From positions 1 to 30,102 of the forward strand of contig NZ_LSHX01000012.1 of assembly GCF_001555965.1 (NCBI RefSeq): a stretch of DNA of 30,102 nt, in the 5' to 3' direction. Source of the DNA: Sphingomonas sp. CCH21-G11 (GTDB lineage: Bacteria; Pseudomonadota; Alphaproteobacteria; Sphingomonadales; Sphingomonadaceae). Below, piece by piece: positions 23,791 through 30,102 of this stretch. The notes under the pieces were generated by a model, which saw only the letters and a program-made list of their open reading frames with translations, did not search any database and was not told the origin of the DNA. The stretch's first letter is position 1, and the number at the start of each line of letters is the position of its first letter. A program made the translations under genes and the position numbers.

Positions 23791-23808
23791 ATTGGGAAAA
23801 TTCCCAAT
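23791..23808. promoter_or_regulatory. perfect palindrome in the divergent fixL-ompW promoter region
   Basis: ATTGGGAA-AA-TTCCCAAT is a perfect 8-base inverted repeat with a 2-base centre. It is centred 42 bases from the fixL start and about 89 bases from the ompW start. Its GGGA-N4-TCCC core is shared in form with elements before acsF, hemN and cydA/cydD. It is a strong operator candidate, possibly for FixJ autoregulation. Confidence 0.55.
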
Positions 23809-23888
23809 CCTCGCCGGCCGCTCGCCCCGGCATTGCGCGAGCGACCGATCGCCCGACACGGTCGGCAAACCAAAAAGGGGCATTCGAG

Positions 23889-24542
23889 ATGTTGAAATCT
23901 TTGTCCGTCGCGGCGGTCATCGCCACCCTGGCCGTCACGGCACCGGCGCAGGCGAAGCAGGGCGACGTCCTCGTCCGGCTGCGCGGCATCGTGGTGGCGC
24001 CGACCGGAACGTCCGACGGCATCGCGCCGAGCTTCCCGACCGGCCGGGTAAAAGTAGGGACGGCGGTGATGCCCGAAGTCGACATCACCTATATGGCAAG
24101 CGACCATATCGGCTTCGAGCTGATCGCGGCGACCACCCGCCACGGCATTGAGGGCGCAGGCGCGATCGGCAGCGTGCGCGACCTTGGCCGCACCTGGGCA
24201 CTGCCGCCGACGCTGACCGCGCAGTATCACTTCCTGCCCGAAAGCAAGGTGCGGCCCTATATCGGGGCGGGGATCAACTACACGATCTTCTACGCGACGA
24301 AGGCGGGCAGCGACCTGGTCGCGGCGGTCGGGCCGACCCGGATCAAGCTCAAGGACAGCGTCGGCTATGCCTTGCAGGCCGGTGTCGACATTGATCTGAA
24401 CAAGCGCTTCTTCGCCAATGTCGACGTCAAATATGTCGACATGGATCCAAGGGTGCGGCTGGACACCGGCGGCCTGATCAATACCACGCGCGTGCATATC
24501 GATCCGATCGTTGTCGGCGTCGGCATCGGCGCGCGCTTTTGA
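23889..24542 (+). CDS. ompW: OmpW-family outer-membrane protein
   Basis: A 217-residue protein with a signal peptide ([22 protein letters not shown], cleaved near residue 22). It has an eight-strand OmpW barrel: [16 protein letters not shown] at the mature N-terminus, then [44 protein letters not shown] and a terminal Phe (GIGARF). OmpW forms a small hydrophobic channel, and its expression in other bacteria responds to oxygen and stress. An AAGGGG lies shortly before the ATG. It is divergent from fixL and shares a perfect palindrome with it, suggesting oxygen control. Confidence 0.92.
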   Translation: MLKSLSVAAVIATLAVTAPAQAKQGDVLVRLRGIVVAPTGTSDGIAPSFPTGRVKVGTAVMPEVDITYMASDHIGFELIAATTRHGIEGAGAIGSVRDLGRTWALPPTLTAQYHFLPESKVRPYIGAGINYTIFYATKAGSDLVAAVGPTRIKLKDSVGYALQAGVDIDLNKRFFANVDVKYVDMDPRVRLDTGGLINTTRVHIDPIVVGVGIGARF

Positions 24543-24556
24543 AGCCACCTTCCCCC

Positions 24557-24586
24557 GGCGGGGCGGCCGAACGGTCACCCCGCCTT
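24557..24586. terminator. bidirectional hairpin between ompW and the universal stress gene
   Basis: GGCGGGGCGGCCG (24557-24569) pairs with CGGTCACCCCGCC (24572-24584), 13 positions with one C-A mismatch and one G-U. It lies between two convergent genes, so it can terminate both. Confidence 0.6.
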
Positions 24587-24593
24587 CTCTTCG

Positions 24594-25400
24594 TCACCCA
24601 TGGACGAGCAGCACCGGCACCGGCCCTTGTTTGAGGAAGGTCGCGGTCGCGCCGCCGAACAAGGCCTCACGAAGCCGCGAATGGCCATAACCGCCCATCA
24701 CCAGATAGTCCGGGCCGAGCTTTAGCGTTTCCGCGATCAGTGCCTCACCGATCGGCCGGCCGCCGGCCGTTTGCGGCACGATGGTGCTCCTCACGCCGTG
24801 CCTGGACAGATACATGGCCGCAGCGTCGCTTTTCACGGCACTTCGTTCGCCGTCCAGTTCGAGCAGCGTTACGCGCTCGGCCCGCGCCAGCAGCGGCACT
24901 GCAACCCTGAGCGCAGCCTCGCACGCCGAGGATCCGTTCCACGCGACAACCGCGTGACCGTGATAGTCGACCCGGCTTATCGACGGCGGCACCGCCAGAA
25001 CTGTCCGGTCAAGGTCCACCAACAACGCGCCGATGATCCGGCCGAACTCCTGCCCTAAGGGATCGTCCAGCGCCGTGTTCAGCACCACCACGTCAGCCAT
25101 GCGCGCCGCCCGCTCGATGGCGACGCCTAGATCGCCGACCGCATCCGACCAGCTCCAGGCCACGTCTTCGGTCTCCAGCCGCGCGGTGATCGCAGCGCGA
25201 TTCTCGTCCTGACGGCTACGCTCTTCGCCGGCCAGGACGGCATAGCCGCCCATCTCGATCAATCCGGCGTCGACGAACGGCGTCACCGTCGCCTCGACGC
25301 AGATCAGATGGCCTCCGATCGTGCGGACCAGGTCAAGCGCCGCCTGCAGGCGCGCCTCTTGCCCGGCGTCGGCATGAGCCACGAACAGCACGTTCTTCAT
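24594..25400 (-). CDS. universal stress protein, tandem UspA domains
   Basis: A 268-residue protein made of two Usp-like halves. The N-terminal half (NVLFVAHADAGQEARLQAALDL...VVVLNTALDD) is more divergent. The C-terminal half has HAVVAWNGSSACEAALRVAVPLL and the ATP-binding signature G-x2-G-x9-G-(S/T) in MGGYGHSRLREALFGGAT. Tandem Usps of this kind are often induced by low oxygen or stationary phase. Its position between ompW and hemN, inside a FixLJ neighbourhood, supports such control. Promoter detail is unclear, although CGGGAATGCTACGGAG about 70 bases upstream shares parts of the candidate low-oxygen motif. Confidence 0.9.
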   Translation of the reverse strand: MKNVLFVAHADAGQEARLQAALDLVRTIGGHLICVEATVTPFVDAGLIEMGGYAVLAGEERSRQDENRAAITARLETEDVAWSWSDAVGDLGVAIERAARMADVVVLNTALDDPLGQEFGRIIGALLVDLDRTVLAVPPSISRVDYHGHAVVAWNGSSACEAALRVAVPLLARAERVTLLELDGERSAVKSDAAAMYLSRHGVRSTIVPQTAGGRPIGEALIAETLKLGPDYLVMGGYGHSRLREALFGGATATFLKQGPVPVLLVHG

Positions 25401-25479
25401 CGCGCGATCCTCCGATATGTGTGGATGATCGCTACGCTAGGCCGCGGCCGATCCGCCCTCCATCGGGAATGCTACGGAG

Positions 25480-26799
25480 TCAGATCGCCTGGCTGAACCG
25501 CGCCTCCGGCCCGCGATGCCGATCGAACAGCACGGCCGCCAGCCGGGCGTAAGGCTGGCCCGAGGGGGTCACGCTCACCTCATCGCCGTCGCGCGTGACG
25601 ATACCGGCGTCGCACAGTTCGTCCCAGGCGTGGCGCGGCGGCCGGATGGCGGCCGTCAGGCGGCCGAGATTGAACCGCCCGGTGCAGAGAAGCTGCTCGA
25701 TCACCCGGGCGCGCAACCGGTCCTCGGCATCACGGCGCACGCCGCGCACGCCGGCATCGATGCCGTTCGCCGCCAGCATCCGATAGCGGCCGACATGTTT
25801 CTCGTTCTGCACGATCAGGCCATCGAACTGGCTGATCGCCGAGGCGCCGAGGCCGATGAGCGTCGGCGACGGATCGTCGGTGAAGCCCTGGAAGTTGCGG
25901 CGCAGCTGCCCCGTCCGGGCGGCGATCGCCAGACTGTCGTCGGGGCGCGCGAAATGATCGAAACCGATCGCCTGCATCCCCCATTCGAGCAACAGGTCGT
26001 GCGCCAGCGCCCGTTGCCAGAAGCGCGCTTCTGGCTCGGGCAAAGTCGACGCGTCGATCCGGCGCTGGCGGGGCAGGAGCTTGGGCATATGGGCGTAGCC
26101 GAACATTGCGACGCGATCGGGCGCCAGCGTTCGCGCCGCGGCGAGGGTCGCCGCGATGTCGTCGAGCGACTGGCCGGGCAGGCCGTACATCAAATCGAGG
26201 TTGATCCGATCGATCCCGGCATTGCGCGCGAGGGCGATCGTCTTGGCCACGGTCGCGAACGGCTGGATCCGGCCGATGGCTCCCTGGATGATAGGCGCGA
26301 AGGTCTGCGCGCCGACGCTCAGCCGGCCGACCCCCATGGCATTCAGAGCGCTAGCATGACCGGCGGTGAAACTGCGCGGATCAATCTCGGCCGCCCATTC
26401 GGCGTCGGGCGAAAGATCGAAATGGGCACGGAGCGCGCCGGCGACCGTCAGCATCTGCGCCGGCGACAACGCGTTGGGGCTGCCGCCTCCGAAATGCACC
26501 GCCTGCACCCGGCCGGCGCAGCGCCGGCCGACATGGGCGATCTCCGCCACCAGCGCCTCGACATAATATGTCAGCCGCTCGACCCGACCGACTGCGCCGG
26601 TGTTGCAGCCGCAATACCAGCAGATGCTGTGGCAATAGGGGATGTGGAGATAGAGCGAGATCGGATCGCCCGGCGCGATCGCGGCGATCGCATCGGCCTG
26701 ATCGCGCCCGCCAATGCCGTCGGTGAATTCGGCCGCAGTGGGGTAGCTGGTGTAGCGCGGGACCGGGCGAGCGGCGAAGTGCGGCAGGTAACGGTGCAT
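25480..26799 (-). CDS. hemN: oxygen-independent coproporphyrinogen III oxidase
   Basis: A 439-residue radical-SAM enzyme. The iron-sulfur motif is C56-x3-C60-x2-C63-G-C65 (PYCHSICWYCGCN), matching the four-Cys pattern of E. coli HemN. Also visible are RPVPRYTSYPTAAEF at the N-terminus, VQAVHFGGGSPN (SAM contact), VGRLSVGAQTF, DRINLDLMYGLPGQ and the family-specific MFGYAHMPK and GLGASAIS. It converts coproporphyrinogen III to protoporphyrinogen IX without O2. ATG 26799 is preferred because GGGAG precedes it; the GTG at 26841 would add 14 residues. It follows cydX on the same strand, with its own candidate operator in between. Confidence 0.95.
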   Translation of the reverse strand: MHRYLPHFAARPVPRYTSYPTAAEFTDGIGGRDQADAIAAIAPGDPISLYLHIPYCHSICWYCGCNTGAVGRVERLTYYVEALVAEIAHVGRRCAGRVQAVHFGGGSPNALSPAQMLTVAGALRAHFDLSPDAEWAAEIDPRSFTAGHASALNAMGVGRLSVGAQTFAPIIQGAIGRIQPFATVAKTIALARNAGIDRINLDLMYGLPGQSLDDIAATLAAARTLAPDRVAMFGYAHMPKLLPRQRRIDASTLPEPEARFWQRALAHDLLLEWGMQAIGFDHFARPDDSLAIAARTGQLRRNFQGFTDDPSPTLIGLGASAISQFDGLIVQNEKHVGRYRMLAANGIDAGVRGVRRDAEDRLRARVIEQLLCTGRFNLGRLTAAIRPPRHAWDELCDAGIVTRDGDEVSVTPSGQPYARLAAVLFDRHRGPEARFSQAI

Positions 26800-26883
26800 C
26801 TTGTGTTTCTCCCGCGGGGCTAGGCCGGCTTCCTTGGTCACTTGATTCCGATGGGAGGATGCGGGGGATTCGCCAGCCCGTCT

Positions 26884-26902
26884 CTAGGGAGATTCCCGGA
26901 GT
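26884..26902. promoter_or_regulatory. candidate low-oxygen operator upstream of hemN
   Basis: CTAGGGAGATTCCCGGAGT contains GGGA-GAT-TCCC and lies about 85-103 bases before the hemN ATG, in the cydX-hemN gap. It agrees with the acsF element at 15 of the first 17 positions. Confidence 0.5.
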
Positions 26903-26918
26903 CCGGGCGGGCCGGCGG

Positions 26919-27035
26919 TCAATCAAGCATGGTGCTGTCCTCGGACGGATCAGTGTGAAACTCGTGCCAGATGCCGTTGAGCACCGCGACGCCGACCGCG
27001 AGCCCGAGGCCGAGAATCCAGGCGAAATACCACAT
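26919..27035 (-). CDS. cydX: cytochrome bd-I small subunit CydX
   Basis: A 38-residue peptide beginning MWYFAWILGLGLAVGVAVLN, then GIWHEFHTDP. This is the CydX/YbgT pattern: a single membrane helix starting M-W-Y-F-A-W-I-L-G. CydX stabilises the CydAB haem centres. The ATG at 27035 has GGGAG ten bases upstream and lies 20 bases after the cydB stop, making cydA-cydB-cydX one operon. Such short genes are often missed by gene callers. Confidence 0.93.
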   Translation of the reverse strand: MWYFAWILGLGLAVGVAVLNGIWHEFHTDPSEDSTMLD

Positions 27036-27055
27036 GCGGTGAACTCCCTGTTCGA

Positions 27056-28201
27056 TCAGTAAAAATCGGGGTTGAGGCGGACTTCCTCGGCTGTCACCCG
27101 GCCGAACATCACGCGGTAGGCCCAAGCAGTGTAGGCGAGCACGATCGGCAAGAAGACGAGCGTGACCAGCAGCATGATGAACAGCGTCAGGTGGCTCGAC
27201 GATGCGGTCCACACGGTCAGGCTCGACGCGGGATCAATGGCGCTTGGCAGGATGAAGGGGAACATCGACAGACCGACCGTCGCGATGATGCCGACATTGG
27301 CTGCGCTCGATCCGGCGAACACCAGCGCGTCGCGACGCCCCCGGATGCCCACGAGCGCCAGCAGCGGCCCGAACAGGCCGAGCACCGGCGCTAGCACCAT
27401 CCACGGATATCGGCTGTAATTGTCGAGCCAGGCACCTGCCGCGGCTACAGCCTTCAAATAGTGCGGGTTCGACGGGCCATTCGGATCGGCCGCGCCGTCG
27501 ATGCGGAAACCCATGCCGGTGAAGGCGACCATCAGCCCGCCGAGGACGAACAGCGCGATCGCCGCCACCGCCGCGATCTGGCCCAAGCGCCGCGCACGAT
27601 CGAGCACCACGCCCCCGGCCTTCAGCGCCAGCCAGCCTGCCCCGTGCAGCGCCAACATCGCCACCGACAACAGCCCGGTGAGCAGGGTGAACGGCGTGAA
27701 CAGCCCGAGCAGGCTGCCTTCGTAGAACGGCCGCAGGTCGCTATCGAGACGGAAGGGCGCGCCGAGCAACACGTTGCCGACCGCGACGCCGAACACCAGC
27801 GCCGGCACGAACCCACCGACGAACAAAGCCCAGTCCCAGCGCGCACGCCAGGCGGGATCATCGCGCTTCGAACGATATTTGAACGCCACCGGCCGCAGGA
27901 TCAGCGCCGACAGGACCAGGAACATCGCCAGATAGAAGCCCGAGAAGCTGACCGAATACACGAAGGGCCAGGCGGCGAAGATCGCGCCGCCGCCCAGGAT
28001 GAACCACACCTGGTTGCCCTCCCATGTCGCGCCGACGCTGTTGATCACCATCCGCCGCTCCTCGTCGGTGCGGGCGATGAACGGCAGCAGCGCCATGGTG
28101 CCCAGATCGAAGCCGTCGGTCAGCGCGAACCCGATCAGCAGCACGCCGAGCAGGGCCCACCAGATCAAGCGCAGCGTTTCATAGTCGAGGGGAAGCGACA
28201 T
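27056..28201 (-). CDS. cydB: cytochrome bd ubiquinol oxidase subunit II
   Basis: A 381-residue inner-membrane protein with about eight or nine helices. Family signatures include LIWWALLGVLLIGFALTDGFDLG at the N-terminus, GATWEGNQVWFILGGGAIFAAWP, ALILRPVAFKYRSK and the C-terminal SSSHLTLFIMLLVTLVFLP followed by YTAWAYRVM. CydB pairs with CydA to form the high-affinity quinol oxidase that lets aerobes respire at very low O2. It lies 24 bases after cydA and 20 before cydX. Confidence 0.96.
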   Translation of the reverse strand: MSLPLDYETLRLIWWALLGVLLIGFALTDGFDLGTMALLPFIARTDEERRMVINSVGATWEGNQVWFILGGGAIFAAWPFVYSVSFSGFYLAMFLVLSALILRPVAFKYRSKRDDPAWRARWDWALFVGGFVPALVFGVAVGNVLLGAPFRLDSDLRPFYEGSLLGLFTPFTLLTGLLSVAMLALHGAGWLALKAGGVVLDRARRLGQIAAVAAIALFVLGGLMVAFTGMGFRIDGAADPNGPSNPHYLKAVAAAGAWLDNYSRYPWMVLAPVLGLFGPLLALVGIRGRRDALVFAGSSAANVGIIATVGLSMFPFILPSAIDPASSLTVWTASSSHLTLFIMLLVTLVFLPIVLAYTAWAYRVMFGRVTAEEVRLNPDFY

Positions 28202-28225
28202 GGTCGGTCTCCGCAGGTAGGGACG

Positions 28226-29815
28226 TCATTCGGCCGGGACGGCGTGGTGAGGGCTCGGTTCGGGGCGATAGGGCACCGGATCGTGGCGCGGCCGCCAGGG
28301 CGTATAGGTTTCCGGGCCCTTCCGGATGGTGGCGAGCAGCAGCCGCACCTCGATCACCGCCAGCACGCCGTAGAGCAAGGTGAAGCCGATGATCGTCGTC
28401 CAGATTTGCGCGACCGTCAGGCTGGAAACCCCGAGGAAAGTCGGCAGCACGCCGTCGACCGCCCAGGGCTGGCGACCGATCTCGGCCACCGCCCAGCCGA
28501 CCTCAGCGGCTATCCAGGGCAGCGGGATCATCCACAGCGCCAGCCGCAGGAACCACTTGCGCCCGAACTGGCGGGCATTGGCGTAGTAGAGCGCCACCCC
28601 GAAGAACGCGATCAGCGCAAAGCCCATGCCGGCCATGCCGCGGAACAGCCAGAACAGTGCCGGCACGTTGGGAACGGTCGACCAGGCGGCCTTGTCGATC
28701 GTTGCGGCATCGGCGGTGCGCGGATCGGCGACCCAGCGTTTCAGCAGCAGCGCATAGCCGAGATCGCCCTTGGCGCGCTCATAGGCTTCGCGCGCCGCCA
28801 CGTCGGTGCGATCGGCCTTGAGCCGCTCGACCGCGTCATAGGCGGTCAGGCCGTTCTCGATCCGCACGCGCGCCTTGGCGACCAGCGGATAGATGCCTTC
28901 GATCTGTCCGGTCAGGCTGCGCGTGCCGATCAGACCCAGGACATAAGGGATCTTCACCTCATAGAGCGTCTCACGGCCCTCGTTCGACGGCAGGCCGAAC
29001 ACCGCGATGCCCGCCGGCGCCGGCTCGGTGTGCCACTCGGCCTCGATCGCGGCGAGCTTCATCCGCTGGTTGTCGGTCAGGGTGTAGCCGCTCTCGTCGC
29101 CGAGCACGACGACCGACAGGGCCGAGGCCATGCCGAACGCCGCGGCGACCGCGAAGCTGCGCTTCGCCAGCTCGAGATGGCGACCCTTCAACAGGTACCA
29201 GGCCGACACGCCGAGCACGAACACGCTGGCGGTGACATAGCCCGCGCTCACCGTGTGAACGAACTTCGCCTGGGCGACGGGATTGAACACCACCGCCATG
29301 AAGTCGGTGACTTCCATCCGCATCGTATCGGGGTTGAACGTGGCACCGGCCGGGTGCTGCATCCAGCCATTGGCGACGAGGATCCACACCGCCGACAGGT
29401 TCGTGCCCAGCGCGACCATGAAGGTGGTAAGCAGGTGCATCCGCTTGCTGAGGCGATCCCAGCCGAAGAACATCATGCCGACGAACGTCGCTTCGAGGAA
29501 AAACGCCATCAGCCCTTCGATCGCGAGCGGCGCGCCGAAGATGTCGCCGACATAGTGCGAATAATAGGACCAGTTGGTGCCGAACTGGAATTCCATCGTC
29601 AGCCCGGTGGCGACGCCGAGGACGAAGTTGATGCCGAACAGCTTGCCCCAGAAGCGCGTGATGTCGCGCCAGATCGGCCGATCGGTCATCACATAGACCG
29701 TCTCCATGATGACGAGCATGAAGGAGAGGCCGAGCGTCAGCGGCACGAGCAGGAAATGATACATCGCCGTCAGGGCGAATTGCAGTCTGGACAGCTCGAC
29801 GACCGCCATGTCCAT
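28226..29815 (-). CDS. cydA: cytochrome bd ubiquinol oxidase subunit I
   Basis: A 529-residue membrane protein of CydA type. The N-terminal LSRLQFALTAMYHFLLVPLTLG holds the haem b595-site ligand H20 (His19 in E. coli). GTNWSYYSHYVGDIFGAPLAIEG and the QFGT segment are typical. The quinol-binding Q-loop and the GRQPWAVDGVLPT signature are present near the C-terminus. Met of the haem b558 site is expected in the MAGMG region. ATG 29815 follows GGAGGGAC; the upstream extension is the promoter region. It begins the cydABX operon, divergent from a probable cydD. Confidence 0.96.
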   Translation of the reverse strand: MDMAVVELSRLQFALTAMYHFLLVPLTLGLSFMLVIMETVYVMTDRPIWRDITRFWGKLFGINFVLGVATGLTMEFQFGTNWSYYSHYVGDIFGAPLAIEGLMAFFLEATFVGMMFFGWDRLSKRMHLLTTFMVALGTNLSAVWILVANGWMQHPAGATFNPDTMRMEVTDFMAVVFNPVAQAKFVHTVSAGYVTASVFVLGVSAWYLLKGRHLELAKRSFAVAAAFGMASALSVVVLGDESGYTLTDNQRMKLAAIEAEWHTEPAPAGIAVFGLPSNEGRETLYEVKIPYVLGLIGTRSLTGQIEGIYPLVAKARVRIENGLTAYDAVERLKADRTDVAAREAYERAKGDLGYALLLKRWVADPRTADAATIDKAAWSTVPNVPALFWLFRGMAGMGFALIAFFGVALYYANARQFGRKWFLRLALWMIPLPWIAAEVGWAVAEIGRQPWAVDGVLPTFLGVSSLTVAQIWTTIIGFTLLYGVLAVIEVRLLLATIRKGPETYTPWRPRHDPVPYRPEPSPHHAVPAE

Positions 29816-29888
29816 GATGATGGTCCCTCCGCTCGACGGCCCCACGCCGCGATACCGCCGCTGCCCTAGGTCCCAGCGCAATCGGGGC

Positions 29889-29908
29889 CTATCCGGGATT
29901 TCCCATAG
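29889..29908. promoter_or_regulatory. candidate low-oxygen operator between cydA and cydD
   Basis: CTATCCGGGATTTCCCATAG holds GGGA-TT-TCCC and outer CTAT/ATAG arms. Its leftward reading matches the acsF element at 14 of 20 positions. It is centred about 84 bases before the cydA ATG and about 39 before the rightward gene, so it could serve both. Confidence 0.5.
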
Positions 29909-29937
29909 TCGCCGCCTGCCTTAGACGCGGGCTCAGG

Positions 29938-30102
29938 ATGCGAGGACCTAACGCAAGCGGTGCCCTGTGGCTGATCGACCTGGCGGGCGCGACGTTGTTC
30001 GCGTGGGGCATCGCCAGCGGAATCGCCGCGCTGGCGGCGGGATCGGCGGTGCCGGCCGATGCGCTGGTGGCGCTGATCGGCGGCGGGCTGATGCGCGGCG
30101 CG
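29938..30102 (+). CDS. cydD: probable CydD, ABC exporter subunit for cytochrome bd assembly (5' fragment)
   Basis: An open frame of 55 codons from the ATG at 29938 to the window end. The peptide (MRGPNASGALWLIDLAGATL...) contains a membrane helix at about residues 9-33 (LWLIDLAGATLFAWGIASG), then AVPADALVALIGGGLMRGA, which aligns by eye with IPREALLLPFTLLVLTF-VLRAW of E. coli CydD. CydDC exports glutathione or cysteine and is needed for bd oxidase assembly. Its position, divergent from cydABX, supports the call. The ABC domain lies outside the window, so this remains tentative. Confidence 0.6.
   Translation, partial: MRGPNASGALWLIDLAGATLFAWGIASGIAALAAGSAVPADALVALIGGGLMRGA

Noticed and set aside
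22300..23895. 531-codon rightward open frame opposite fixL
   Set aside because: Antisense shadow; FixL is unambiguous on the other strand.
25460..25480. CCATCGGGAATGCTACGGAGT upstream of the universal stress gene as a fifth copy of the low-oxygen element
   Set aside because: It shares GGGAAT and TACGGA words with the other sites but lacks the inverted GGGA/TCCC arrangement, so I did not count it.
26830..26845. Possible FNR/FixK box (TTGAT-N4-ATCAA) upstream of hemN
   Set aside because: Only one half (TTGAT) is present at CTTGATTCCGATGGG; the second half does not match. I found no full FNR-type box upstream of acsF, cydA, ompW or the usp gene.
27461..29869. 802-codon rightward open frame opposite cydA/cydB
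   Set aside because: Antisense shadow with His/Arg/Gln/Glu-rich low-complexity sequence; cydA and cydB on the other strand are certain.
1..30102. CRISPR arrays, tRNA or rRNA genes, phage genes, restriction or toxin-antitoxin systems
   Set aside because: Reading both strands, I saw no regularly spaced repeats, no tRNA-like cloverleaf sequences and no proteins of these families.

Overview
The window is about 30 kb of GC-rich (roughly two-thirds G+C) chromosomal DNA from an aerobic alphaproteobacterium, most likely a sphingomonad (Sphingomonas or a close relative). This rests on the style of the encoded proteins (type-2 heme A synthase, S9 with an Ala/Pro-rich N-terminal extension, FixLJ, a proteobacterial AcsF) and on short palindromic intergenic repeats of the kind common in that group. 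No database search was possible, so names come from recognised motifs and remembered family sequences.

Layout. 1-3.4 kb: 5' end of a dxs-like gene, a merC-zur pair with a possible Zur operator, then ctaA-cutA-hypothetical. 3.57-4.58 kb: rplM-rpsI, followed by a strong terminator. 4.8-9.7 kb: a methyltransferase; a leftward trio (DCC thiol-disulfide protein, lipid-kinase-like protein, metallophosphoesterase); and a rightward pair of FAD proteins, a renalase-like amine oxidase and a photolyase-like protein with unusual domain order. 9.7-14.1 kb: a divergent four-gene cluster. Leftward lie an exported cupredoxin and a membrane GGDEF-EAL protein; rightward lie a DUF3034-type outer-membrane protein and an exported truncated haemoglobin. 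14.3-19.5 kb: lipid/carbon catabolism (SDR, acyl-CoA dehydrogenase, MDR oxidoreductase, quinone-dependent D-lactate dehydrogenase) with palindromic repeats between genes. 19.5-19.85 kb: a scar holding a truncated LuxR-type gene and an IS3-type remnant. 20.0-30.1 kb: a low-oxygen module of acsF, fixL-fixJ plus a single-domain response regulator, ompW, a universal stress protein, hemN, cydA-cydB-cydX and the start of a probable cydD.

How it fits together. In the last third, FixL (haem PAS sensor) would sense low O2 and phosphorylate FixJ. Plausible outputs are the high-affinity bd oxidase (CydABX), oxygen-independent coproporphyrinogen oxidase (HemN), OmpW and the stress protein. An inverted GGGA-N(2-4)-TCCC element, or the variant CGGA-N4-TCCG, occurs upstream of acsF, fixL/ompW, hemN and cydA/cydD, and I propose it as a shared operator. 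The presence of an apparently intact AcsF (Mg-protoporphyrin ester cyclase of bacteriochlorophyll synthesis) here, with no other photosynthesis gene in view, is the oddest gene-content feature. The best candidates for an undescribed system are the cupredoxin / c-di-GMP / DUF3034 / haemoglobin cluster and the FixLJ-AcsF-HemN-Cyd module.
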